32,554 bases of DNA, from NCBI GenBank assembly GCA_017304475.1, contig JAFKKV010000056.1, positions 1 through 32,554 on the forward strand, given 5' to 3'. A model generated the notes under the pieces. That model worked only from the letters and a program-made list of their open reading frames with translations, was not told the origin of the DNA and ran no database searches. The position numbers and the translations under genes are program-made. Position 1 is the first letter of the stretch. Every line of letters starts with the position of its first letter. This document shows positions 14,579 through 21,619 of this stretch, piece by piece. The DNA comes from Hyphomicrobiales bacterium (GTDB lineage: Bacteria; Pseudomonadota; Alphaproteobacteria; Rhizobiales; Phreatobacteraceae).

Positions 14579-16294
14579 TCACGCCGCCTTGGCTTCGCTC
14601 CGCCCGGCCATGAAGCCGGATATCAGCGCCAGCAATTCCGCGCGGGCCTGCGGCTGGGTCATCGGGTGGTCGGCGCCGGCGATGATGTGCTTGTCGATGC
14701 CGGCGAGCCGGGTCGCGTCAATGCCGTCGGAGCCCATATAGAGCGCCAGTTCCTCGAGCCCCGGATCGCCCTCGCTATAGGCGAGCAGGATGCGCGTGCC
14801 GCGCCGTGACAGGGCCTCGAAGCCGGCCGCCACCGGATTCTCGGCGTCGCCCGTCGCCTCGTGCCGGCTGAGCCGGGCGGCCAGTTGCTGTAGCGCATGG
14901 ACCGCCGGCTTGGCGTAACGCTTGGCCAGCGCGACGGTGCGCTCCTTCAGGCGCGCCATCCGGCGCACCGCCTCGCTCAGCTCCTCGTCCTCCTGGCGCT
15001 TCTTGAGGTCGATGCTGACGGGCAAGGCCGCCATCCAGGCGCCGAGCGGCAGCTTGTAGCGCGGCCCCCAGACGAAACATTGCAGATTGGTCAGCACCAG
15101 CGCCTGAATGCGCGGATCGGCGAGCGCGGCGTGGAAGGCGTGGTGGGCGCCGCTGCAATTGCCGGCGACCGTCACATGGGCCAGGCCGCGCCCGGCCAGC
15201 AGGTCGACCGCGGCGCGGATATCGGCAGGCGTCGCCGCATCGTAATAGAACGGCGTCGGCACTTCGGTTTCGGCGCGGCTGTCGCTCAAACCGGCGAAAT
15301 CCATGCGCAGCGAGGCGATGCCTTCGGCTGCCAGCGCGCGGGCGAAGGTCACCGTCATCCGCGCCCAGCCGATATGCGGCACGCCGCCGGAATTGGTCAG
15401 CACGACCGCCCGGCCGTTGCCCTCGCGTGGCCGGCACAGCACGCCGGCGAGCCGACCGCCGGGGCCGAAGGTGACGCCCTCCTCGGTAAAGGTCTCGGCG
15501 TGGAGCAGGTCCGGCACCGGCGCCACGCCCCGCGGTTCACACGCGGCCGGCGCATCCTCCGCGCTCCAGGCGACAACGGCATCGATGACCGCGAAGGGGG
15601 CTTCCGACGCGGTCGGGTCGCAGATCATCCGCTCATAGCCGGTGAAGGCAAGCTGTTGTAGCGCGATGCCGGGACCGGCGAAACGATCGGCCAGGGTCTT
15701 CGCCGAACCGCCGGGCGACACCAGCAGCAGGCGCGGGCAAGGCGTAGCGCCCGGCCAGTCGAGACCTTTCAGAGCCGCGACGGTCGGTTCGGTGAGACGA
15801 AAGCCGGCCACCGCGATGCCGCCGGCCGGATCGGCGGGTTGCGGCGCGATGATGCGCGAGAGCGCCGCCGTTTCCCGGGCATAGGTCTTGCCCGAAGCCG
15901 GCGGCGCCAGCAGGCCGAGGCCGGCAATATCGCTGCGTTCGGCCGCAACGCGCGCCGCGAGCAGCGCACCAAGACGCAGGCCGACAAGCACGACCTCGTC
16001 GATGCCGGCATCCCGTTTCAGACGATCGACCGCGCGGTGCGTATCGGCGGTCCAGCGCGCCAGCCGGTCTGGCGCGGTCTCGTCGCCGAGCGAATCCGCC
16101 GTGCCGTGCAGATCGAAGCGTAGCGTCGGCAGGCCGGCCTGCGCGAGCCGGTCGGCCATGATCGCCAGGGTGCGGCGTGAGCACAGCTCCTCGAAGCCGA
16201 GCGCCGGCACCAGCACGACACCGCGGCCGGACCGATCCGATCCAGCCGGCAAATGCAGCCAGGCCGCGCAATCCTCGATGGCCATCGCGATCAT
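14579..16294 (-). CDS. Two-domain alpha/beta hydrolase
   Basis: About 571 residues with two consecutive alpha/beta hydrolase domains (about 5-240 and 255-560). The first has GFEELCSRRT, LRFDLHGTADS and the elbow GLRLGA, with Arg where the Ser nucleophile would be. The second has VLTNSGGVPHIGWARM, LRMDFAGLSDS and the elbow AGNCSGAHH, with Cys at the nucleophile position; late elements YSEGD and GADHPMT could give Asp and His. GLRLGA and the general layout recall the exosortase-A-associated hydrolases, but no exosortase genes lie nearby. GGAGG stands six bases before the ATG at 16294. Reading upstream to 16534 only translates a dispersed repeat and was rejected. Confidence 0.85.
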   Translation of the reverse strand: MIAMAIEDCAAWLHLPAGSDRSGRGVVLVPALGFEELCSRRTLAIMADRLAQAGLPTLRFDLHGTADSLGDETAPDRLARWTADTHRAVDRLKRDAGIDEVVLVGLRLGALLAARVAAERSDIAGLGLLAPPASGKTYARETAALSRIIAPQPADPAGGIAVAGFRLTEPTVAALKGLDWPGATPCPRLLLVSPGGSAKTLADRFAGPGIALQQLAFTGYERMICDPTASEAPFAVIDAVVAWSAEDAPAACEPRGVAPVPDLLHAETFTEEGVTFGPGGRLAGVLCRPREGNGRAVVLTNSGGVPHIGWARMTVTFARALAAEGIASLRMDFAGLSDSRAETEVPTPFYYDAATPADIRAAVDLLAGRGLAHVTVAGNCSGAHHAFHAALADPRIQALVLTNLQCFVWGPRYKLPLGAWMAALPVSIDLKKRQEDEELSEAVRRMARLKERTVALAKRYAKPAVHALQQLAARLSRHEATGDAENPVAAGFEALSRRGTRILLAYSEGDPGLEELALYMGSDGIDATRLAGIDKHIIAGADHPMTQPQARAELLALISGFMAGRSEAKAA

Positions 16295-16349
16295 CATTCG
16301 CCTCCAGGCGGGCGATGATGACAGAGGCGGGTTAGCGCAAAGGAAATTG

Positions 16350-16561
16350 GGGGCGAGTGGCGAATGGGGATGAAGCCACTCGCATCGTGCACGTAAACCC
16401 TCTCCCGCCTGCGGCGGGAGAGGGTTTGAGACGGGCCGGCCTATCAATTCCAGGTGGAATGGGCTGACGGGGCGGATGAGGCCCCCCTCTCCCGCGAGGG
16501 CGCGGGTCGATGCGCTCGTCGCATCATGCCCCACTCGCTATTCGCTACTCCCCATTCGCCC
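16350..16561. repeat. MITE-like intergenic repeat, copy D (full length)
   Basis: The left end GAGTGGCGAATGGGGATGA and right end CATGCCCCACTCGCTATTCG are inverted repeats. Internally there are the hairpin CCCTCTCCCGCCTGCGGCGG with its GAGAGGG end, the block GGCCTATCAATTCCAGGTGG shared with copies A and E, and CTCCCGCGAGGGCGCGGG. It fills the gap between the divergent hydrolase and DUF861 cupin genes. Bases 16562-16658 carry the cupin 5' region. Confidence 0.8.
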
Positions 16562-16658
16562 ATCCGTTTACCAAACCCGGAAATGCCGCGGTTGCCACCG
16601 GATTTCCTAATCCCGGGCTAACCTTTCGGCCCTCTCATGGCCGGCAACGGAGGCCATC

Positions 16659-17123
16659 ATGAATCCGACCGACCCGATCGTCAGCACCGCCATCGACGGC
16701 ATCACGCTCGCACCCGCTCCGATCACCCCGGCCTGGGTGGTCGACGGCAATCCGGTGGCACGCGCCGCCGAATTGTCGCGTTCGACCGACGGCACGGCCG
16801 TCAGCCTTGTGTGGGATTGCACCGCCGGCACGTTCAACTGGCATTTCGGCATCGACGAGACGGTCCATATCCTGGAGGGCGAGGTCGAGGTGAGCGCCGA
16901 GGGGGCGGCCCCGCGCGTGCTCAGGGCCGGCGATGTCGCGCTGTTCCGCTCCGGTACGACGGCGCGCTGGCATGTGCCGCGTTATGTCAGGAAGCTCGCC
17001 TTCTGCCGCCATGCCCTGCCGCAACCGGTGGGCTTCGCGCTGCGCGCCTTCAACAAGCTGAAAGGCCTGATGCGCGGGACCCCGACCGGCATGCCCGGAG
17101 CCTCCGTCGCCAGCGCCGGCTAA
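16659..17123 (+). CDS. Cupin (DUF861/EutQ-like) protein
   Basis: The 154-residue protein has an N-terminal region followed by a cupin core: DCTAGTFNWHFGIDETVHILEG, written here in parts as TAGTFNWHFGIDETVHILEG (about residues 54-74), then VLRAGDVALFRSGTTARWHVP. The WxxxxDExxxILEG pattern is that of the DUF861 (cupin_3) family, found in ureidoglycine aminohydrolase and many uncharacterised single-domain proteins. GGAGG five bases before the ATG supports the start. A hydrophobic/basic C-terminal helix (about 120-140) lies outside the cupin. No substrate can be assigned. It converges on the lipoprotein gene. Confidence 0.85.
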   Translation: MNPTDPIVSTAIDGITLAPAPITPAWVVDGNPVARAAELSRSTDGTAVSLVWDCTAGTFNWHFGIDETVHILEGEVEVSAEGAAPRVLRAGDVALFRSGTTARWHVPRYVRKLAFCRHALPQPVGFALRAFNKLKGLMRGTPTGMPGASVASAG

Positions 17124-17164
17124 GCGCGGAGCGACAGTCCCAGGCCAGCCAAGGCAAATGCGCG

Positions 17165-17497
17165 CTAGCGCGAGCCGGCGCAGCGATGCACCATGTCCTC
17201 GTAGAAATAGCGGGCGAAATCGCGCACCTCGAGCGACACCCGGCTGCCCCGACCCGCGGTTTTCACCTCGACGCGCGCGACGATCAGACCGGTCTGGTCG
17301 ATCGAGGCGATCTCGCGCCCACCGGGAATGTCGACGGCCCTGACCCGTTCGAGCCGGGTGCTGAACAGGCCGGTGATGCAGGCGGCCTCGTCCTGCATGG
17401 AACGGGCGGAATTGACCACCGTGGGCGGCGCCATGGCGGTGGTGCAGCCGGCAAGAAGCGCTGCGAGGCTGATAGCGGAAATGACGGACAGACGCAT
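17165..17497 (-). CDS. Small lipoprotein (hypothetical)
   Basis: A 110-residue protein with a lipoprotein signal peptide: MRLSVISAISLAALLAGC, lipobox LAGC with Cys18. The mature part contains QDEAACITGLFSTRLERVRAV and VRDFARYFYEDMVHRC, giving two further cysteines that could form a disulfide in the periplasm. The family was not recognised. The ATG at 17497 places the signal peptide at the N-terminus; the open frame extends to 17578 without signal character. It ends 42 bp from the stop of the convergent DUF861 cupin gene. Confidence 0.75.
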   Translation of the reverse strand: MRLSVISAISLAALLAGCTTAMAPPTVVNSARSMQDEAACITGLFSTRLERVRAVDIPGGREIASIDQTGLIVARVEVKTAGRGSRVSLEVRDFARYFYEDMVHRCAGSR

Positions 17498-17688
17498 GTG
17501 GGCTCGACGCGATCCAGGCCAGTGAGATCCAAGGCGGCTGGATGCTAGCATAGATTCGCCCAAGCCTTCCTCCCCCAAACCGACAACCGCCGCGCGATCG
17601 GCGCCTTATGTCGCAGCCTTTGGCGCGCTCCGCGCGGCGGCTCGCCGCGGCGACCGGTGCCATCGTGATGAAATCCCGCAAGTGCGGC

Positions 17689-17713
17689 GGAACCCGGGTG
17701 CCCGCGCCGCGTT
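17689..17713 (+). promoter_or_regulatory. EcfG (general stress sigma) promoter of a small RNA
   Basis: GGAAC (17689-17693), a 16-base spacer and CGTT (17710-17713) match the alphaproteobacterial EcfG/SigT consensus exactly. No protein gene begins downstream; instead a hairpin, a C/U-rich stretch and a strong intrinsic terminator end the unit about 80 bp later. The rest of the 17498-17975 gap shows nothing I can assign. Confidence 0.7.
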
Positions 17714-17719
17714 AGTCGC

Positions 17720-17793
17720 TCGAAGCGGTTTTCCGCCCTTCCCGCCTGGACCTCCAAAGGCCCGTTCCGTGCCCGGAACGGGCCACTTTTTTG
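17720..17793 (+). ncRNA. Candidate general-stress small RNA (about 75 nt)
   Basis: From the expected transcription start, 6-8 bases after the EcfG -10 element, the RNA would contain a small hairpin (GCGG-TTTT-CCGC, 17725-17736). An unpaired pyrimidine-rich stretch follows, CCTTCCCGCCTGGACCTCC (17738-17756), which includes CCTCC complementary to the Shine-Dalgarno sequence. A terminator stem of 10 bp with six T residues ends it. This is the layout of trans-acting alphaproteobacterial sRNAs; the logic resembles Caulobacter GsrN (sigma-T-dependent, C-rich target loop), but homology is not claimed. The 15-codon frame at 17668 overlaps the promoter and is probably spurious. Confidence 0.55.
17759..17792 (+). 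terminator. Intrinsic terminator
   Basis: Stem GGCCCGTTCC (17759-17768) pairs perfectly with GGAACGGGCC (17775-17784), with a 6-base loop, followed by AC and six T residues (17787-17792). It is the strongest intrinsic terminator in the window and points to a short plus-strand transcript. Confidence 0.85.
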
Positions 17794-17975
17794 ATCCCCG
17801 CAGCCGGCGGGTCGAGCGCCCGCGCAAGCTCCGATGGTGCGGCTGGTCGCCCTCGGCCTGGCGGCGGAAACCTTCGGTCGCCAAACGATGACCATCGACA
17901 GGCGCAAGCTCTGTGAACAGCTGGAGGCGGCGGCGCATCATCCGCGCCGAAGCAGGCCGGGCCGCCCCTCTTCGC

Positions 17976-20021
17976 TCAGTCGCCTGACGAGGACTGAATT
18001 TCGGCGAGGCCCGCGCTTGCCGTCCAGGCCACGCCGGCCACCGCGAAGTCGAGCTCGACCGTTCCGGAGGGCACGCCGAAGCCCAGCCGGATCAGCCGCG
18101 AGCCGAAGCCCCGCGACGATGGCGGGGCGACCGGCGGACCGCCGCTCTCGCGCCAGGTCATGGTCAGCTTGCGATCGGCGCCGGCGCCGGCAATGTTCCA
18201 GTGAAGCGTCACCCGCCCCGCGTCATTGGAGAGCGCGCCGTATTTCAGCGCATTGGTGCCCAGTTCGTGCAGGGTCAGCGCGAGCGTCAGCGCCGCGCGC
18301 GGGCCGAGCACGAGGTCGGGCCCGGCCATGTCGAAACGCGCGCCGGTGTCGTCATGCAGCCGGATGGCGCGGTCGATCAGCGGCCTGAGGCTGGTGCTGG
18401 ACCAGTTGGAATGGATCAGCACGTCATGGGCGGCCGACAGCGCCTGCATGCGGGCGGCGAAGGCCCTGCCCGCCTCCTCCACCGAATTGGCGTTGCGCAG
18501 GGTCTGCGAACCGATCGCCTGCACCATCGCCATGGTGTTCTTCACCCGATGGGTCAATTCCTGCATCAGCAGCCGCTGCTGCTCCTCGGCCCTGCGCCGG
18601 TCGGTGACGTCGAAACAGGCGCCGAGCACGCTGGTCGGCCGGCCCTCGGCATCGCGCAGCACGTCGCCGCGGCGCGCCAGCCAGCGCACGTCGTCGCCAT
18701 GCATGATGCGGAATTCGACATAGTCGCCGGCATTCTCGATCGGACCATCGCGACGGGCCAGCAGCATGTGCTTGTCAGCGGGATGGACGTGGGTCGAAAA
18801 GACGTCGCCGGGCAGCGCCACCTGCGGCTCGATACCCCAGAGCCGGCAAAACTCCTCGGAGGGGTAAACGATATTGCTGTCGATCGCCCATTCGAAGGTG
18901 CCGACCTCCGCGAAGTTCTGCGCCACCCGGAGGCGCCGCTCGCTCGCCGCCAGCCGCTCCTCGGCCGCCTTGATGCCGGTGACGTCGCGCGACACGGCGA
19001 GCAGCTTCAGCGGCCTGCCATCCTCGCCGATGATCGGGGTCACCGCCACGTCCCACCATTTCGGCGTGCCCTTGGCGGTGGGGCTGAAGCCCTGGAAACG
19101 GCTGACCCCGCCGGCAGCGGCGATGCGGATGGCGCGCCGCGCCTCGTTGTCCTCGCCGTCGGCACCACCGCGGCTCCACAGCACGGGCCAGGAACAGCCG
19201 GCGACGTCAGAGAGGTCGTCGATCTCCATGACGCCGAGACCGCCGGAATTCATCAGCTCCAGCGTGCCGTCCAGGCTCAGCACCTTGATGCAGTCCGTGC
19301 TGGAATCCAGGATGCTCTGCAGGAAGGCCGAGGTTTCCGCGAGCTCCAGATTGGTATCGCGCAGCGCCACATTGGTGCGGTGCGCGCTCACCTTCTTCTC
19401 CAGCCGGTCGCGCAGCTTCAAGGCCAGCACCAGCTGGACGGCAAGCTGCTCCATGACGCGCGCATCCTCGGCATCGAAGTGCTTGCCGGCGTCGTGATGA
19501 ACCACCCAGAGCGTGCCGAGCGGCAGGCCGCCGGTGTCGTAGAGCGGCACCACGAGGCCTTCCATCAGGGGCTGCTCGGCGGCGTTGAAATAGTCGAACA
19601 CCTCGAAGGGCCGGCTGACCAGGATGGTTCGCCCGGCATCGAGACAAAGGCCGCAAGGGCTGAAATGGCGCGGCGTGGTGCCGCCGACATGGTCCTTCAG
19701 CACGCCGGCTATGGCTTCCCAGTGGAATTCCGCCTCACCCGCCTCGTTTTCGTCGAGCAGGCTCAGCCCCGCCGAGCCGGCTTCGCAAAGCTCGACCGCC
19801 AATTCCATGAAACGGTTGATCGCCCGGTTGGGATTGCGCGCGATCAGGTCCGACAATTCGCGAAAGGCCTCGGCCTCGGCCTGGAGGTTGACCGGCTTGC
19901 ACGGTCGGCGGCGCAGTTCCTCCGTGATCACCAGATCAGCCGGCTCTCGCCCGCCGCTCTCGGGACCCTCGCGGGCGGCATCCAGGGTCGCGGCGGATCG
20001 GGGCGAGGTCGTGGCGGCCAT
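17976..20021 (-). CDS. GAF-PAS-PAS HWE-family sensor histidine kinase
   Basis: The 681-residue soluble sensor kinase has a GAF domain at about 50-205 (with FSPCGLCLDAG), one PAS domain at about 235-355 and a second at about 365-480 (PAC-like ending GACFDVTDRRRAEE). The HWE kinase core has the phospho-acceptor His491 in QELTHRVKNTMAMVQ. The N box is HELGTNALKYGAL (585-597), and WRES (623-626) supplies the Trp-x-Glu of the HWE signature. There are no membrane helices, so it senses a cytoplasmic signal (redox, light or ligand); GAF Cys residues 123 and 126 are notable but no chromophore site is proven. HWE kinases commonly feed PhyR in the general stress response. No response regulator lies nearby, so it is an orphan; its 3' end faces an EcfG-type sRNA gene. 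Confidence 0.93.
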   Translation of the reverse strand: MAATTSPRSAATLDAAREGPESGGREPADLVITEELRRRPCKPVNLQAEAEAFRELSDLIARNPNRAINRFMELAVELCEAGSAGLSLLDENEAGEAEFHWEAIAGVLKDHVGGTTPRHFSPCGLCLDAGRTILVSRPFEVFDYFNAAEQPLMEGLVVPLYDTGGLPLGTLWVVHHDAGKHFDAEDARVMEQLAVQLVLALKLRDRLEKKVSAHRTNVALRDTNLELAETSAFLQSILDSSTDCIKVLSLDGTLELMNSGGLGVMEIDDLSDVAGCSWPVLWSRGGADGEDNEARRAIRIAAAGGVSRFQGFSPTAKGTPKWWDVAVTPIIGEDGRPLKLLAVSRDVTGIKAAEERLAASERRLRVAQNFAEVGTFEWAIDSNIVYPSEEFCRLWGIEPQVALPGDVFSTHVHPADKHMLLARRDGPIENAGDYVEFRIMHGDDVRWLARRGDVLRDAEGRPTSVLGACFDVTDRRRAEEQQRLLMQELTHRVKNTMAMVQAIGSQTLRNANSVEEAGRAFAARMQALSAAHDVLIHSNWSSTSLRPLIDRAIRLHDDTGARFDMAGPDLVLGPRAALTLALTLHELGTNALKYGALSNDAGRVTLHWNIAGAGADRKLTMTWRESGGPPVAPPSSRGFGSRLIRLGFGVPSGTVELDFAVAGVAWTASAGLAEIQSSSGD

Positions 20022-20168
20022 GAAACCTCATGCGGGGCGAATGAACCGCTCGATTATAAGGCCCTTTCCCTGCAGGGGCACCCGCTTTGTTTCGCTCCGC
20101 CTCATGCATTCCGGCCGGCCCGCGCGCATGGCCCTGCCCCGCGCCGCATCGCCGTGCTAAGCTAGGCC

Positions 20169-20245
20169 ATGGTTGCGAACCTGCTCACGACGCGAATTAG
20201 CACCCCGGCCTGAAGGCTCGGGCCGGTCGTCGTCGTCTTTTTTCA
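20169..20245 (+). other. Leader-like segment with a Val4-Phe2 codon run (uncertain)
   Basis: A 14-codon frame starts with ATG at 20169 and ends with TGA at 20211. In the same frame, just after the stop, come four GTC (Val) and two TTT (Phe) codons (20226-20243). CCGGCC (20205-20210) and GGCCGG (20221-20226) can form a hairpin over this. It resembles an amino-acid attenuator leader, but the stop codon precedes the Val run and the next gene is not a biosynthetic one. The rest of 20022-20295 holds nothing else I can identify. Confidence 0.2.
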
Positions 20246-20295
20246 GGCATTCGCGCCCCGCGTGGTGCCTGTCATCGGCTCTGTTCGGAATCGTC

Positions 20296-20790
20296 ATGCC
20301 TCCTTCAAAACCCGTCTTGCACATGGTCTGCGGCAAGATCGCAGCTGGCAAATCCACGCTCACCGCGAGGCTGGCCGCCGCTCCCGCCACTGTCCTGGTC
20401 AGCGAAGACCATTGGCTCGCCCGTCTCTATCCCGGCGAGATCAAAACCATCCCGGATTATGTCCGGGCAGCCGGCCGGCTGCGCGGCGTCATGGGGCCGC
20501 ATGTCGAGACCCTCTTGAAGGCCGGCCTGTCGGTGGTGCTCGACTTTCCGGCCAACACGCTCGCCACCCGGCAATGGATGCGCGCGCTCTTCGAAGGCGC
20601 CGGTGCCGACCATCGCCTGCATTTGCTCGACGTGCCGGACGAGGTCTGCAAGGCCCGGCTGAAAGCCCGCAACGCCGCAGGCGCCCATGATTTCGCCGCT
20701 AGCGAGGCCGAATTCGACGCCATCACCCGTTATTTCGTGGCGCCATCGGCCGACGAGGGTTTTCGCGTGGTGGTCCATGGCGGCCCATGA
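20296..20790 (+). CDS. P-loop ATPase/kinase of the AAA_33 (zeta-toxin-like) type
   Basis: A 164-residue protein with Walker A GKIAAGKST (residues 13-21) near the N-terminus. LVSEDHWLARLYPGE provides an acidic residue after the second strand, and SVVLDFPANT is a Walker-B-like strand. A distal LDVPDEVCKARLKARN is the usual lid arginine region of small kinases. This arrangement fits predicted kinases of the AAA_33 group, which phosphorylate small molecules or nucleosides; no antitoxin gene is adjacent. The ATG at 20296 sets the P-loop at the normal distance from the N-terminus. The reading frame is open further upstream, but that part is not protein-like. Confidence 0.85.
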   Translation: MPPSKPVLHMVCGKIAAGKSTLTARLAAAPATVLVSEDHWLARLYPGEIKTIPDYVRAAGRLRGVMGPHVETLLKAGLSVVLDFPANTLATRQWMRALFEGAGADHRLHLLDVPDEVCKARLKARNAAGAHDFAASEAEFDAITRYFVAPSADEGFRVVVHGGP

Positions 20791-21076
20791 TGTCCGTCGC
20801 GACGGTCCCATCTCCGGCCAGGCAGGGTGCCCGCTCAATTCAAGCTTCCATGCCGGCAGCCGCAACGCAGGCCTCGAGCGCCCGGCCGCCTGGGCGGCCG
20901 GCTCGCCCATGCGTAATTGATGCAGGAATTGTCCTATATTAATCCGATACTATTCGAAACCAAGACCTCAAGTTATCGTGACGGAATGCCAAGTCAGCGC
21001 CGGTTTTTGATCTGCCCATTTGCCCGATCTTCATCCTTATGTTTTCGTTAAATCATGTTGCATTGGGAGTGTTCGC

Positions 21077-21322
21077 ATGACCGCACACTATGCCTCGTAC
21101 CGTGCCCGGGAAGCCAAGAACCCGAAAACCGTCGACGGCAAGCTCGACGCGCTGGCCGATGCGATCGATTATCTGGCGCGTGCGGTTTCGGACATTCATG
21201 GTGACATTTCGCGACTGAGATCGACGGTCGAGCACCTGGAGGACCTGCAGCGGTCGAACGCCTATGGCGCGACCGCAGTGGTGATGCACGGCCAGCCCCA
21301 GTCCACCCAGCTGGACGTCTGA
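21077..21322 (+). CDS. Small helical/coiled-coil protein (hypothetical)
   Basis: An 81-residue protein starting at the ATG at 21077, with GGGAG about eight bases upstream. Its middle, KLDALADAIDYLARAVSDIHGDISRLRSTVEHLEDLQ, split here between residues about 22-58, has a regular heptad of Leu/Ile/Val and should form a coiled coil. It has no cysteine and no membrane segment. The family was not recognised. The upstream 20930-21060 region is unusually AT-rich for this genome and probably carries its promoter. A dispersed palindrome follows the stop. Confidence 0.7.
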   Translation: MTAHYASYRAREAKNPKTVDGKLDALADAIDYLARAVSDIHGDISRLRSTVEHLEDLQRSNAYGATAVVMHGQPQSTQLDV

Positions 21323-21377
21323 GCGCCACCACACGCGCCACGGCGTTGACTTCGCCGCGGCGGGGACCCTCCCCTCG

Positions 21378-21505
21378 TCTTGCCCGGGCTTGTCCCGGGC
21401 CTCTCCGCATTCCGCGATCCTCGTGTGGTCAAGTCTTGGATCGCCGGTCTTGAATCGCTGGTCTTGGATCGCCGATATTGGGTGGCCGGCACAAGGCCAG
21501 CCGCG
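21378..21505. repeat. Palindromic intergenic repeat with a triple 14-bp tandem repeat
   Basis: The left arm CGTCTTGCCCGGGCTTGTCC (from 21378) and a degenerate right arm near 21482-21505 (GGTGGCCGGCACAAGGCC) belong to the same type as 4748-4838. Inside, the unit TTGGATCGCCGGTC is repeated three times at 21436-21449, 21450-21463 and 21464-21477 with one or two changes per copy. No gene is supported in 21323-21619. Confidence 0.65.
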
Positions 21506-21619
21506 ACGCGGCGGAACGAAGCCGCTCGTCCTCCCCCGCTTCCCTCCGGCCATCAGGCGATCTAGACTTCCATCACGTCGCCATGCGGGGCGCCCGCAAG
21601 CTCCGATACGGGGGCTTCG

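Noticed and set aside
16298..16534. N-terminal extension of the two-domain hydrolase by 80 residues
   Set aside because: The extension is a translation of the dispersed repeat; a good ribosome site supports the start at 16294.
17668..17715. 15-codon frame starting at 17668
   Set aside because: It overlaps the EcfG promoter elements themselves, so it would lie upstream of the transcript; no ribosome site.
18201..20165. 654-codon open frame on the plus strand opposite the HWE kinase
   Set aside because: Antisense to a complete kinase with all motifs; low-complexity translation and no ribosome site.
21436..21477. Possible CRISPR-like array
   Set aside because: Units are 14 bp and directly adjacent without spacers.
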